A DNA stretch of 9,163 nucleotides from Sulfitobacter sp. (GTDB taxonomy: Bacteria > Pseudomonadota > Alphaproteobacteria > Rhodobacterales > Rhodobacteraceae), in contig JAGXHD010000052.1 of assembly GCA_024636395.1 (NCBI GenBank), forward strand, positions 1-9,163. The letters are read 5' to 3'. A model generated the notes under the pieces. The model did not search any database, was not told where the DNA came from, and saw only the letters and a program-made list of their open reading frames with translations. The translations under genes were made by a program, and so were the position numbers. Below are positions 1 to 7,261 of the stretch, one piece after another. Within the stretch, counting starts at the first letter, position 1, and every line of letters begins with the position of its first letter.

Positions 1-1631
1 GCACTGTTGCGGGCAGTCACCATCGCGTCGATCATCGCGTCGATCGCGGGATTGCGTGCCCCCATCAGATTGCGCGATCCAGGCTGATCGGCAGCTTCCG
101 TCCCCCAGTAAAACTTCTGCTCGTTGCCGGGGCTGAGCGACAGGGACCTGCGGAACGTGGTTATATCAAAGTCGAAATCGCCGGTGCGGGAGAAATACTG
201 CGCATCGTCCACGGTCTCGATATCCGCATCGATTCCCAGCCGCTCCAGCGCGCGTAGATAAAGCTCGGCGATGGCCACATCCTCGCTGCTGCCTTTCGCA
301 ATGAGGATGGTGAAACGAACGGGCGTACCGTCGCCGCGCCGCATCATACCGTCCTCGACCATGTATCCCGCCGCTTCGAACTGGTCCATCGCTGCGCGAA
401 TGCCGGCTCTGTTGCGCGCGGATCCATCGGAGACAGGCAAAAGATACCCGTCGATCGCATCCACGGGCAGCGTATCCTGATAGGGCGTCAACAGCTCTGC
501 AACACGCCCCTGCGCAGGCCCGTCCATCTTGCCCAGCACTGAATTGGAGAAATACGAGGTGATGCGCGGCTGCACACCGCCGGTCATCGTATCGTTGATG
601 TATTCAAAATTGAACGCGTGCATCAGCGCATCGCGCACGCGCCAATCATCGAAGGGCGCACGACGCGTGTTCATCACGAAGCCTGTCATACCGGAAGGTT
701 TTTCATGGGGGATGATGGATTTGACGATATCGCCCCGCGCGATGGCAGGAAAATCGTACTGACTTTCCCAGGCTTCGGCATTGAATTCGCGCACTGCCGA
801 GATCTCGCCCGCCTTGAACCCTTCGAAAAGAACGGAGGCATCGCCATAGAAATCGAGCTTTATCGAATCGTAATTATGCGTGCCGCGGCGAAACGGGATC
901 CCGGCACCCCAATAGTCGGGATTGCGGATCAGCTGGACGAACCGGCCCGGCTCGTAGTCGGTCACAGTGTAGGGGCCAGAGCCGAGGGGGACGTCCTGCA
1001 AGATCGCGTTGGCGAAATCGCGCCCCTCCCATTGCGCCTTCGACAGGATCGGGCGCAGGCCCGCGAGCAGGGCCAGTTCGCGGTTGGCCTCGTTGAAGGT
1101 GATGCGCATACTGCGCGGGCCCGTCTGCTCGATGCTATCGATCTGGGACGCAAGGCTGAGGTAGCGTGGATGTCCTTGCGTGCCCAAAAGCTCGAAGCTG
1201 AACACCACATCCTCGATCCCGAGAGGGCTGCCGTCCGAGAAGGTAGTGCCCTCACGCAGGGTGAACTCCACCCAGGTCCGTTCTTCGTCTGTTTCCACCG
1301 TTTCGGCAAGCAGACCGTAGAGCGTGAACGGCTCGTCCCACGAGCGGCCCAGAAGAGTTTCATGGGTGAAGAACGGCAGTTGCCACGGCGAGGTGCCTTT
1401 GAGGACGAACGGATTGAGACTGTCGAAACCGCCTGTGTTGCCCAAAGTGACGCTGCCACCGGTCGGGGCATCAGCGTTGACATAAGGCAAGGAGGTGTAA
1501 TTCGCGGGCAGGGCCGGATCACCGTACATGGCGATGGCATGGGACGGTTCCGCCTGTACGGCGGCTACCGAAAGAATCAGTGAAGAAATGGCCACAAGGC
1601 CCCGTAGCATCGGGAAATTATCTAAAGCCAT
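1..1631 (-). CDS. YejA-like periplasmic substrate-binding protein of a peptide/microcin C-type ABC transporter (SBP family 5), C-terminus cut by window edge
   Basis: I read this frame directly on the minus strand; it is open for 543 codons and runs off the left edge without a stop. Residues 1-27 form a signal peptide (hydrophobic stretch about 12-25, likely cleavage VQA|EP), so the product is periplasmic. Family-typical stretches follow: NTGGFDSLNPFVLKG near residues 55-70, TFSDGSPLGIEDVVFSFELL near 130, and DYEPGRF, EAWESQYDFPA, PHEKPSGMTGFVMNTRR and SPGNEQKFYWG further on. These match YejA-like oligopeptide/microcin C binding proteins, usually about 600 residues, so roughly 60-80 residues are missing. 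I chose the ATG at 1631 because AGGA lies 11 nt upstream; the in-frame ATG at 1610 has no such signal and would shorten the n-region. In this family the permease (yejB/yejE) and ATPase (yejF) genes usually follow, which here would lie off the left edge. The precise substrate is not visible. Confidence 0.93.
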   Translation of the reverse strand, partial: MALDNFPMLRGLVAISSLILSVAAVQAEPSHAIAMYGDPALPANYTSLPYVNADAPTGGSVTLGNTGGFDSLNPFVLKGTSPWQLPFFTHETLLGRSWDEPFTLYGLLAETVETDEERTWVEFTLREGTTFSDGSPLGIEDVVFSFELLGTQGHPRYLSLASQIDSIEQTGPRSMRITFNEANRELALLAGLRPILSKAQWEGRDFANAILQDVPLGSGPYTVTDYEPGRFVQLIRNPDYWGAGIPFRRGTHNYDSIKLDFYGDASVLFEGFKAGEISAVREFNAEAWESQYDFPAIARGDIVKSIIPHEKPSGMTGFVMNTRRAPFDDWRVRDALMHAFNFEYINDTMTGGVQPRITSYFSNSVLGKMDGPAQGRVAELLTPYQDTLPVDAIDGYLLPVSDGSARNRAGIRAAMDQFEAAGYMVEDGMMRRGDGTPVRFTILIAKGSSEDVAIAELYLRALERLGIDADIETVDDAQYFSRTGDFDFDITTFRRSLSLSPGNEQKFYWGTEAADQPGSRNLMGARNPAIDAMIDAMVTARNS

Positions 1632-1710
1632 TTTCGAAACAATCCTGAACTGCCCTTTTTTTATTACGTAAACGTCTAACGGGGTCTTAAGGCGGGCGCA
1701 AACTTTTAGC

Positions 1711-1739
1711 TTGGCGTTTGGGCATTAATTCCCTATAAA
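1711..1739 (+). promoter_or_regulatory. Putative promoter for the small RNA
   Basis: TTGGCG (1711-1716) matches the -35 consensus at 4 of 6 bases, including the leading TTG. TATAAA (1734-1739) matches the -10 consensus at 5 of 6. They are separated by exactly 17 nt, which predicts a start near 1746. The same bases can be read as a heat-shock sigma (RpoH) type element, with CTTG from 1710 and CCCTATAAA at 1731-1739. I cannot tell the two readings apart from sequence alone. Confidence 0.5.
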
Positions 1740-1745
1740 GGTGTC

Positions 1746-1821
1746 ACTGCTCGATAGGTTTCTTGCCTGTATGAAACCTGCCTCAATAACTTGACGCCCG
1801 CCTTGTGCGGGCGTTTTTTTT
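1746..1821 (+). ncRNA. Candidate small regulatory RNA (about 76 nt), no family recognised
   Basis: The unit has the usual parts of a trans-acting bacterial small RNA. A promoter-like pair ends at 1739. A 5' hairpin follows, with arms AGGTTTC (1756-1762) and GAAACCT (1773-1779), a perfect 7-bp stem around the 10-nt loop TTGCCTGTAT. Next comes a short unstructured linker (1780-1793), then a strong Rho-independent terminator with 8 T residues. No protein-coding frame accounts for the terminator: the gene to the left is on the other strand and the gene to the right starts 113 bp later. The exposed loop and linker would be the likely base-pairing regions. I do not recognise it as a known alphaproteobacterial family; in particular it lacks the CCUCCUCCC loop of the CcsR type. 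The alternative is a 5' leader/attenuator of bdhA. Confidence 0.5.
1794..1821 (+). terminator. Rho-independent terminator
   Basis: The arms ACGCCCGC (1794-1801) and GCGGGCGT (1807-1814) form a perfect, GC-rich 8-bp stem around the 5-nt loop CTTGT. The 3' arm runs straight into T residues through 1821 (8 in all, the first inside the stem). The opposite strand has no T tract after the hairpin, so termination is for plus-strand transcripts only. It isolates bdhA from anything started upstream and would form the 3' end of the candidate small RNA. Confidence 0.88.
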
Positions 1822-1934
1822 GGGCGCGTGCAGAATGAGAGGGCTCGACGGAACGCGATACGGGGGTTGGCCGTTTCAATTGCAGAAGGACCGCGCCATA
1901 ACTGCGCTAACATTCCACCTCAGGAGAACACACA

Positions 1935-2720
1935 ATGGCTCTTACCTATGATCTGAGCGGCAAGACAGCCGTCATTACCGGCTCAAATTCCGGCATCGGC
2001 CTCGGCATCGCCCACCAGTTGGCGCAGGCAGGGGCAAATATCGTGCTCAATTCATTCACCGATAAAAAAGAGGATCATGCGCTTGCCGATGAGATCGCCC
2101 GCGTCACCGGCGTGCAGGCCCGCTATATCCAAGCCGATATGTCAAAGGCCGATGATTGCCGGAGGCTGATCGAGGAGGCAGGCACCTGTGATATCCTGAT
2201 CAATAACGCAGGTATTCAGCATGTCGCCCCGATCCCCGATTTTCCGGCGGCGAAATGGGACGCGATCATTGCGATTAATCTCAGCTCCGCATTCCACACG
2301 ACCGCCGTGGCTCTGCCGATGATGCGCAAGGCGGGATGGGGCAGGGTGATCAATATCGCCTCGGCGCACGGCCTGACGGCGTCGCCTTACAAATCCGCCT
2401 ACATCGCTGCCAAGCACGGCATCGTAGGACTGACGAAGACCACCGCGCTAGAGACCGCAGAAGAGCCGATTACGGCCAATGCAATCTGTCCAGGCTATGT
2501 GCTGACCCCGCTGGTCGAAAGCCAAATTCCCGATACGATGAAGGAATATGACATGAGCCGCGAAGATGTCATCCGCGATGTGATGCTCAAGCGACAGCCC
2601 AGCAAGGAATTTGCCACAGTGGAGCAGATGGGCGGCACTGCGGCATTCCTGTGCTCGGCGGCGGCGGACCAGATCACCGGCACCACGATTAGCGTCGATG
2701 GCGGCTGGACGGCCCTTTAA
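1935..2720 (+). CDS. bdhA: D-3-hydroxybutyrate dehydrogenase (short-chain dehydrogenase)
   Basis: This 261-residue protein has the full length of the family. It interconverts D-3-hydroxybutyrate and acetoacetate with NAD+/NADH in the cytoplasm, a step of polyhydroxybutyrate and ketone-body use. The Rossmann motif TGSNSGIG spans residues 15-22 and NNAG is at 90-93. The catalytic set is N115, S143, Y156 and K160 (YIAAK). The substrate-site residues known from the Pseudomonas enzyme are all present with a one-residue offset: Q95, H145, K153 and Q197. Stretches such as INIASAHGLTASPYKSAY and the C-terminal TTISVDGGWTA are diagnostic of this enzyme rather than a generic dehydrogenase. AGGAG at 1922-1926, 8 nt before the ATG, fixes the start. 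The patatin-like gene follows after 23 bp on the same strand, so the two are probably co-transcribed. No defects are seen. Confidence 0.97.
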   Translation: MALTYDLSGKTAVITGSNSGIGLGIAHQLAQAGANIVLNSFTDKKEDHALADEIARVTGVQARYIQADMSKADDCRRLIEEAGTCDILINNAGIQHVAPIPDFPAAKWDAIIAINLSSAFHTTAVALPMMRKAGWGRVINIASAHGLTASPYKSAYIAAKHGIVGLTKTTALETAEEPITANAICPGYVLTPLVESQIPDTMKEYDMSREDVIRDVMLKRQPSKEFATVEQMGGTAAFLCSAAADQITGTTISVDGGWTAL

Positions 2721-2743
2721 CCCAATCGGAAAGGCGCGCGGCA

Positions 2744-3778
2744 ATGGCTCAGACCAAGAGGATCAACCTCGCCCTTCAGGGCGGCGGTGCCCACGGCGCT
2801 TTTACCTGGGGGGTACTCGACAGGCTATTGGAGGAGGAAACGCTCGAGATCGCAGGCATTTCTGGCACTTCTGCCGGCGCACTCAACGGCGCAGCCCTGA
2901 AATCAGGGATGATTACCGGCGGGCGACAGGGCGCGCGCGACAATCTCGATTGGCTCTGGATGCAGGTTGCGGGCGTGCAGGATCTGCGGATCGGCGATTG
3001 GATGGCTCCCTTCGGCCTGCAGGCGCTTAGCAGGCAGATCGGGATGAGCCCGCCCTACCTGCTGGGCGATGCGGTGACGCGGATCGTCTCGCCCTATGGG
3101 TATGGACCACTCTATCAGAACCCGTTGCGCGATATCGTTGCGAAATTTGATTATGACCGTGTCTGCAATGCCCAAGAGCCGCTGTTTTATGTAGGTGCCA
3201 CGCGTGTGCGCAACGGCAAGATCCGCATTTTCGAGGGCGACGAAATCGGTCCTGATGCCCTCATGGCCTCTGCCTGTCTGCCAAACGTGTTTCAGGCCAT
3301 CGAGATGTTCGACACGACCACCGACCGGATGGAGGCCTTTTGGGACGGCGGCTTTACCGGCAATCCTGCGCTCTTTCCGCTGTTCAACGAAAAGCTGCCC
3401 GAGGATATCGTGATCATCAACATCAACCCGTTGGAGCGCGACGAAATCCCCATGACGCCGCAGGATATCCAGAACCGCATCAACGAGATCAGCTTTAATT
3501 CTAGCCTACTGCGGGAATTGCGTGCCATCGAGTTCGTGCAACGCCTGATTGATGAGGGAACGCTGAGCAACAACAAGATGCGCCGCATTCGGGTGCATAT
3601 GATCGCGGATGACACCTTGATGGCCAAACTTTCGGCGGCGACAAAGATGGTGGCCAATCCTCACGTCATCGCGCAACTCAAAGCAGCGGGCATCGCCGCG
3701 GCGGAAGCCTTTCTGCGCGATGATGTCGACAACATCGGTACACGCAGCAGTGTCGACCTGCGTGAGATGTTCGCCTAG
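2744..3778 (+). CDS. Patatin-like phospholipase/esterase family protein
   Basis: This 344-residue protein has the patatin Ser-Asp dyad layout. The oxyanion glycine motif GGGAHG is at residues 13-18, the nucleophile elbow GTSAG at 41-45 (Ser43), and DGG at 201-203 supplies Asp201. There is no signal peptide or obvious membrane segment, so it should act in the cytoplasm or on a lipid or granule surface. Patatins hydrolyse acyl esters; the substrate cannot be read from the sequence. The start has GGAAAGG (2728-2734) 9 nt upstream and lies 23 bp after bdhA, suggesting one operon. That context makes hydrolysis of a polyester, 3-hydroxybutyrate oligomer or acyl lipid feeding the dehydrogenase plausible, but this is inference. 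Its TAG stop shares CTAG with the convergent DUF502 gene, so no terminator fits between them. Confidence 0.93.
   Translation: MAQTKRINLALQGGGAHGAFTWGVLDRLLEEETLEIAGISGTSAGALNGAALKSGMITGGRQGARDNLDWLWMQVAGVQDLRIGDWMAPFGLQALSRQIGMSPPYLLGDAVTRIVSPYGYGPLYQNPLRDIVAKFDYDRVCNAQEPLFYVGATRVRNGKIRIFEGDEIGPDALMASACLPNVFQAIEMFDTTTDRMEAFWDGGFTGNPALFPLFNEKLPEDIVIININPLERDEIPMTPQDIQNRINEISFNSSLLRELRAIEFVQRLIDEGTLSNNKMRRIRVHMIADDTLMAKLSAATKMVANPHVIAQLKAAGIAAAEAFLRDDVDNIGTRSSVDLREMFA
3775..3778. other. Shared CTAG: both stop codons of the convergent patatin and DUF502 genes
   Basis: TAG at 3776-3778 ends the plus-strand patatin gene. The complement of CTA at 3775-3777 is TAG, ending the minus-strand DUF502 gene. 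The four-base palindrome therefore serves both genes. Any 3' untranslated regions must run antisense into the opposite coding region. Confidence 0.95.
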
Positions 3779-4515
3779 GCTCGCTTATTGAGATCGTGAA
3801 GAGGTGGCGCGCCGTTTTCCACCGCTTTTGCATTGGGATAGACCAGCCCGGCAGAGATCACCAGCTTTGCCGAGTCCTCCACCGTCATATCGAGCTCGAT
3901 CACATCGCTCTTGGGGACGAACAGCAGAAAGCCGGACGTGGGGTTGGGCGTCGTCGGTAGAAAAACCGACATAATTTCGTCCGCAGAACCCGCCTTGTCC
4001 GAAATCTCGCCTTTGGCTTCGGTCGAGATGAAGCCGATGGCCCAAATGCCGCGGCGTGGATACTCAATGAGACAGGCGGTCTCGAAGCTGCGCTCGTTCT
4101 GCGCAAAGATCGTCTCGGAGATCTGTTTGATCCCCGAATAGATGGAGCGTACGACGGGCGTCCGCTCAACGAGACTTTCCGCAAACCGGATGAACGAACG
4201 TCCGATGATCCCTTTGGCAATCCAGCCGACCAGCACCGTGAACACCAGAAAGATGATCACGCCAATGCCACGCACGTTGATCTGCACCGTGGGGTCAAGG
4301 CCCAAAAGATCCTGGATGAGCCTGTCTGGGTGGTACCGGACCGGCACCAGCGGCAGCACGAACCCGTCAATCCAGCCCACAACGCTCCAAATCAGCCAGA
4401 TCGTCAGACCGACCGGCGCAATGACCACAAGCCCCGTCAGAAAATTGCCCCGAAAGCGGCCAAGCAGCCCGCGCTTGGGGGGGGCTACGGGATCAGAATC
4501 AAAGGGCGTGTTCAT
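3775..4515 (-). CDS. DUF502 family inner-membrane protein
   Basis: This 246-residue protein carries hallmarks of the DUF502 family (related to plant LCV/COV proteins): PVVRSIYSGIKQ at residues 120-131 and FLPTTPNPTSGFLLFVP at 185-201. There are two hydrophobic segments, about 25-48 and 82-106, with a 33-residue loop between them and a soluble C-terminal domain of about 140 residues. A basic stretch (KRGLLGRFRG, 14-23) precedes the first segment, which favours a cytoplasmic N-terminus. The molecular function of bacterial DUF502 proteins is not established and I assign none. The start at 4515 has only a weak ribosome-binding site (GGAA, 12 nt upstream). It lies 87 bp downstream of psuG on the same strand; a TTATAT box in the gap has no good -35 partner, so read-through from psuG is possible. 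Confidence 0.92.
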   Translation of the reverse strand: MNTPFDSDPVAPPKRGLLGRFRGNFLTGLVVIAPVGLTIWLIWSVVGWIDGFVLPLVPVRYHPDRLIQDLLGLDPTVQINVRGIGVIIFLVFTVLVGWIAKGIIGRSFIRFAESLVERTPVVRSIYSGIKQISETIFAQNERSFETACLIEYPRRGIWAIGFISTEAKGEISDKAGSADEIMSVFLPTTPNPTSGFLLFVPKSDVIELDMTVEDSAKLVISAGLVYPNAKAVENGAPPLHDLNKRA

Positions 4516-4602
4516 GGATCGGATGGTTTCCGCAAGTTGAAGATCATTAAGATATAACTAAAGGGTGGGGGTCGCAGCCACAATGGGACAGGCCCCGCAA
4601 AT

Positions 4603-5514
4603 CTAGGGCAAAGTGCGTAATTCAAGAGCAATTTGCGCCGCAAGCTGTGCATTGTTGCGCACAAGTGCAATGTTCGCCTCCAGAGAGCGGCCCTGTGTCA
4701 GTTCGAATATGCGTTGCAGAAGATATGGCGTCACGGCTTTGCCGGCAATCCCGGCACGCACTGCATCGGCCTGTGCCATTGCGATGATGGGAGCAAGCTC
4801 GGCGCTGGGTATTTCAGCGGCCAGGGGGATCGGGTTCGCGACCAGCTGCCCGCCGGTCAGGCCCAGGGCTTCACGCATCCGGTGCGCCGCAGCAATTTCG
4901 GCGGCGCTGTCCATCCGCAGGGGGGACTTAAGATCTGAGTTCCGCGACCAGAAGGCCGGGAAGGCGTCTTGTCCAAATGCGATGACGGGCACGCCTTGCG
5001 TCTCCAGCACCTCGAGGGTTTTCGCGACATCGAGGATCGCCTTGGCCCCGGCCGCCACCACGGTCACCGGAGTCTGTGCGAGCTCCATCAGATCGGCGGA
5101 GATGTCGAAGCTCTCTTCGGCGCCCTTGTGCACGCCGCCGATGCCGCCCGTGGCAAACACGGCGATACCGGCGATGCGTGCGGCGATCATCGTGGCGGCC
5201 ACTGTTGTGGCGCCGGTGCCGCCCATCGCGATGCAGGCGGCCATGTCGGCGCGGCTAAGCTTGGCGACGCCCTTGGCCTGTGCGAGCGTGGCAAGCTGAT
5301 CCTCTTCCAGACCGATGTGTAGTACGCCCTCAAGCACCGCGATGGTGGCGGGCACGGCACCGGCGCCGCGGATATCTGACTCCACCTGCCGCGCTACCTC
5401 GACGTTTTGCGGATAGGGCATGCCATGGGTGATGATCGTTGATTCGAGAGCGACGATCGCAGCGCCGCTCCGGCGCGCCGCAGCGACCTCGGCGGAATAG
5501 GCTATCGGGATCAT
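4603..5514 (-). CDS. psuG: Pseudouridine-5'-phosphate glycosidase
   Basis: This 303-residue protein matches the family length and reversibly cleaves pseudouridine 5'-phosphate to uracil and ribose 5-phosphate, breaking the C-C glycosidic bond. The signature ALESTIITHGMPYP lies at residues 22-35. Residues known to be important in the E. coli enzyme (E31, K93, D149, K166) line up as E24, K85, D141 and K158. K158 is the expected Schiff-base lysine and D141 the Mn2+ ligand. The ATGGIGGVHKGAEESFDISADL stretch around 121-142 is also typical, but is given here only by position and key residues. Its ATG overlaps the stop of the upstream kinase gene as ATGA (5514-5511), a translational-coupling arrangement. 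Together they carry out the two cytoplasmic steps of pseudouridine catabolism. There is no signal peptide and no sign of damage. Confidence 0.97.
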   Translation of the reverse strand: MIPIAYSAEVAAARRSGAAIVALESTIITHGMPYPQNVEVARQVESDIRGAGAVPATIAVLEGVLHIGLEEDQLATLAQAKGVAKLSRADMAACIAMGGTGATTVAATMIAARIAGIAVFATGGIGGVHKGAEESFDISADLMELAQTPVTVVAAGAKAILDVAKTLEVLETQGVPVIAFGQDAFPAFWSRNSDLKSPLRMDSAAEIAAAHRMREALGLTGGQLVANPIPLAAEIPSAELAPIIAMAQADAVRAGIAGKAVTPYLLQRIFELTQGRSLEANIALVRNNAQLAAQIALELRTLP

Positions 5515-6389
5515 ATGGTGGTTTCTCCGGAGACATAGAGGGCGGCAGCCTTGAGCGCGGTTGCGAGCGCCGCATCCAGATCCGCCCCGCCAAGTTCAGC
5601 CGCAATATGTGCGGCCATGAATGTGTCTCCGGCACCCGTGACGCGGTTGACGCAGACAGCGGGCGGCACTTGCGAAATACACCGGCCTGACAATGCAATG
5701 CAGGTCGCTTGACCGCCATTGGTCACAACAGCGCGCGCCGCTCCGCGCGCGAGCAATGCAGTCGCCGCATCGTCAGAGCTTTGAAACGCCGACTGGCATA
5801 GCAGGCCCGCTTCCTCCAGATTTACGTAGAGGGTTCCGCGCCCTGCCTGCAGAAACGGGGTCAGCCTGAGCGCCTTTCCAGGCGATGCCGGGGCGACCCT
5901 TACGTCAGCTTGGGCCAATAGCGGACTTGAGGCGAGAAATGAAAGCAGATCGACCGTGAGGTTTCCATCAAGCGCTACAGCGCCCTTGTAGGACCCATCC
6001 AGCGTCTTCAAGGGCTGCAAAATCTTGTCGCCTGCCGCTTCGAGAGAGTGGGCATCGGCGATGGCGGCAATGAGCCCGTTGGGAGCTTCGATCGCCATAT
6101 ATTGATCTGTTGGTAAATCATCGGAGCGATATATCATATCGGTCCTTACACCGCGCGCCTCACAGGCGGCAATCAATGCGTCGCCTTCCGGATCACGCCC
6201 CACGGTACTCAGTAGCGCAGGCGCTAGTCCGAACCGCCGCAGAGCCATGGCGATGTTGAGCGCGACGCCCCCTGGAACACGGGTAATCCGGCCCGGCCTG
6301 TCCGCCCCAAGCGGCATGGGCGCATCACAACGGCCGATCATGTCCCACAGGACCGAGCCGATGCACAGAATGTCTGCTACGTTTCTCAT
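5511..6389 (-). CDS. psuK: Pseudouridine kinase (PfkB/ribokinase-like carbohydrate kinase)
   Basis: From the ATG at 6389 the protein has 292 residues and phosphorylates pseudouridine at the 5' position for psuG. The N-terminal strand MRNVADILCIGSVLWDMIG, the PGGVALNIA substrate-binding stretch (39-47) and the C-terminal TGAGDTF motif (251-257) with catalytic D255 identify a PfkB kinase. Adjacency and ATGA overlap with psuG specify pseudouridine as substrate. An in-frame ATG at 6491 would add 34 residues before the conserved N-terminus and overlap the preceding gene by 49 bp, so I prefer 6389. The start is weakly supported by ribosome binding: GGAG lies only 2 nt from the ATG. Coupling to the DUF4198 gene ending 53 bp upstream may matter. 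No pseudouridine transporter (psuT-like) is seen in the window. Confidence 0.93.
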   Translation of the reverse strand: MRNVADILCIGSVLWDMIGRCDAPMPLGADRPGRITRVPGGVALNIAMALRRFGLAPALLSTVGRDPEGDALIAACEARGVRTDMIYRSDDLPTDQYMAIEAPNGLIAAIADAHSLEAAGDKILQPLKTLDGSYKGAVALDGNLTVDLLSFLASSPLLAQADVRVAPASPGKALRLTPFLQAGRGTLYVNLEEAGLLCQSAFQSSDDAATALLARGAARAVVTNGGQATCIALSGRCISQVPPAVCVNRVTGAGDTFMAAHIAAELGGADLDAALATALKAAALYVSGETTI

Positions 6390-6442
6390 AGCTCCGGTTT
6401 TGACCGCACCGCGCCCCGTACGCAAGCCGATAGCGGGACGGA

Positions 6443-7261
6443 TCAGCGGGCAGGCACGGCGAAGGTCATCGAGGCCCAGAGTGTCTCCCAAACAGGGCCC
6501 TCCGCGACCGTCGTGGCACCGGCAACCTCGCGCAGCACGACCGCATCGAGCAGATACTCCATTCCAGCGACCACTGGTATGGCTGCATTGCCTTCGCTGT
6601 CGGTGCGGGTGATCGTCACGTTCACGCTATCATCGGCACCGCGCGCGTAGACTTCGATCTGCGCATCGCCGCGCGGGGCACCATTATACAGCAGGGATAC
6701 GTCAAGCGTCCCGTCGAAGTCTTCTGCGTAGGGATTATCGAGCGCTATAAACTCCGTCACCAGCCCCAGCTCTCGATCCGATCCCTCACCGCTGCCCACG
6801 GCGACGAGCGATTTGGAGTGACGGGTGTAGACTTCCTTGAACCCCTCCTTGTCCCAGCCGCGCGACGTATGGATTTGCTCCGCGTCCTTGAAATCCTTGT
6901 GCTCGACGAAAGCCATGAACTTGGGCCATTCCGAATAAGTGATCGTCGACGGCGCCGCTTCATGGGCGAGTATCATCAGACCGTCGACATCGGGGGGCGG
7001 CAGCTGGATCGCAGGGCGGTCACCCATCCGGCCGATGATCGCCGCCGTCTGCTCGTCGATGGTCACCTCCAGCCGGGTATTGCGCTGCTCGAAGAAGGGC
7101 TGCGACGTTCCCGCAAACAGCTCACCGTTCCGCAACTCCGCCACGAAGGGCATGTCGTTTTGGACTTGAAACTCTGGCGGATCAATCCAGAACTCATGGG
7201 CATAGGCCATAGGCGCGGCGCAAAGCGCGCTGATGATCGTCATAAAATAGGTAGGTTTCAT
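6443..7261 (-). CDS. DUF4198 periplasmic protein, likely metal-uptake associated
   Basis: From the ATG at 7261 the protein has 272 residues. Residues 1-21 form a signal peptide (K2, hydrophobic 5-20, cleavage AYA|HE), leaving a mature N-terminus HEFWIDPPEF, typical of DUF4198 proteins. The family has been associated with periplasmic components of cobalt/nickel transport, but its biochemistry is not settled. The rest looks like a beta-rich domain: a histidine/acid-rich middle (EHKDFKDAEQIH, 120-131) and a C-terminal Ig-like or transthyretin-like part (VSLLYNGAPRGDAQIEVYARG, 188-208, listed by key residues only). The frame stays open upstream to 7453, but the signal peptide and an AGGA 11 nt upstream select 7261. 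An ATG at 7243 would remove the only positive charge of the signal peptide. It starts head-to-head with the HupE/UreJ-like gene and precedes psuK by 53 bp. Confidence 0.85.
   Translation of the reverse strand: MKPTYFMTIISALCAAPMAYAHEFWIDPPEFQVQNDMPFVAELRNGELFAGTSQPFFEQRNTRLEVTIDEQTAAIIGRMGDRPAIQLPPPDVDGLMILAHEAAPSTITYSEWPKFMAFVEHKDFKDAEQIHTSRGWDKEGFKEVYTRHSKSLVAVGSGEGSDRELGLVTEFIALDNPYAEDFDGTLDVSLLYNGAPRGDAQIEVYARGADDSVNVTITRTDSEGNAAIPVVAGMEYLLDAVVLREVAGATTVAEGPVWETLWASMTFAVPAR

Larger units (their letters stand above)
1632..1934. other. Intergenic region between divergent genes, containing a small-RNA-like unit
   Basis: This 303-base gap separates the minus-strand transporter gene from plus-strand bdhA. 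Positions 1711-1821 hold a promoter-like pair, a hairpin and an intrinsic terminator, listed separately. On the left, an 8-bp palindrome TTACGTAA (1664-1671) sits 33 bp before the transporter start and could be an operator, but there is no second copy to support it. I found no convincing -35/-10 pair for the transporter gene. For bdhA the best candidate after the terminator is TTCAAT (1875-1880), 17 nt, CATAAC (1898-1903), which is weak. The bdhA Shine-Dalgarno AGGAG is at 1922-1926. Confidence 0.6.

Noticed and set aside
962..1540. 192-codon minus-strand open frame
   Set aside because: It is another frame of the same strand as the solute-binding protein; its Ser/Arg/Pro-rich translation is typical of a GC-rich shadow.
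618..1583. 321-codon plus-strand open frame
   Set aside because: It is antisense to the solute-binding protein gene, whose frame gives continuous, recognisable YejA-like sequence. The plus translation has no family character.
1656..1662. T run that could mark a second plus-strand terminator
   Set aside because: No GC-rich hairpin precedes it, and no plus-strand gene ends there.
1771..1794. 7-codon plus-strand frame (MKPASIT) inside the candidate small RNA
   Set aside because: There is no good Shine-Dalgarno and its start lies in the hairpin region; such short frames are expected by chance. Kept only as part of the attenuator alternative.
1725..1913. 62-codon minus-strand open frame in the intergenic region
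   Set aside because: It covers the hairpin and terminator on the opposite strand and lacks a ribosome-binding site; the RNA features explain the region better.
4516..4602. Possible terminator after psuG (GTGG...CCAC on the minus strand)
   Set aside because: The stem is only 4 bp with no following T tract.
4613..5299. 228-codon plus-strand open frame
   Set aside because: It is antisense to psuG, which has all catalytic residues; the translation is low in information and Ala/Arg/Ser rich.
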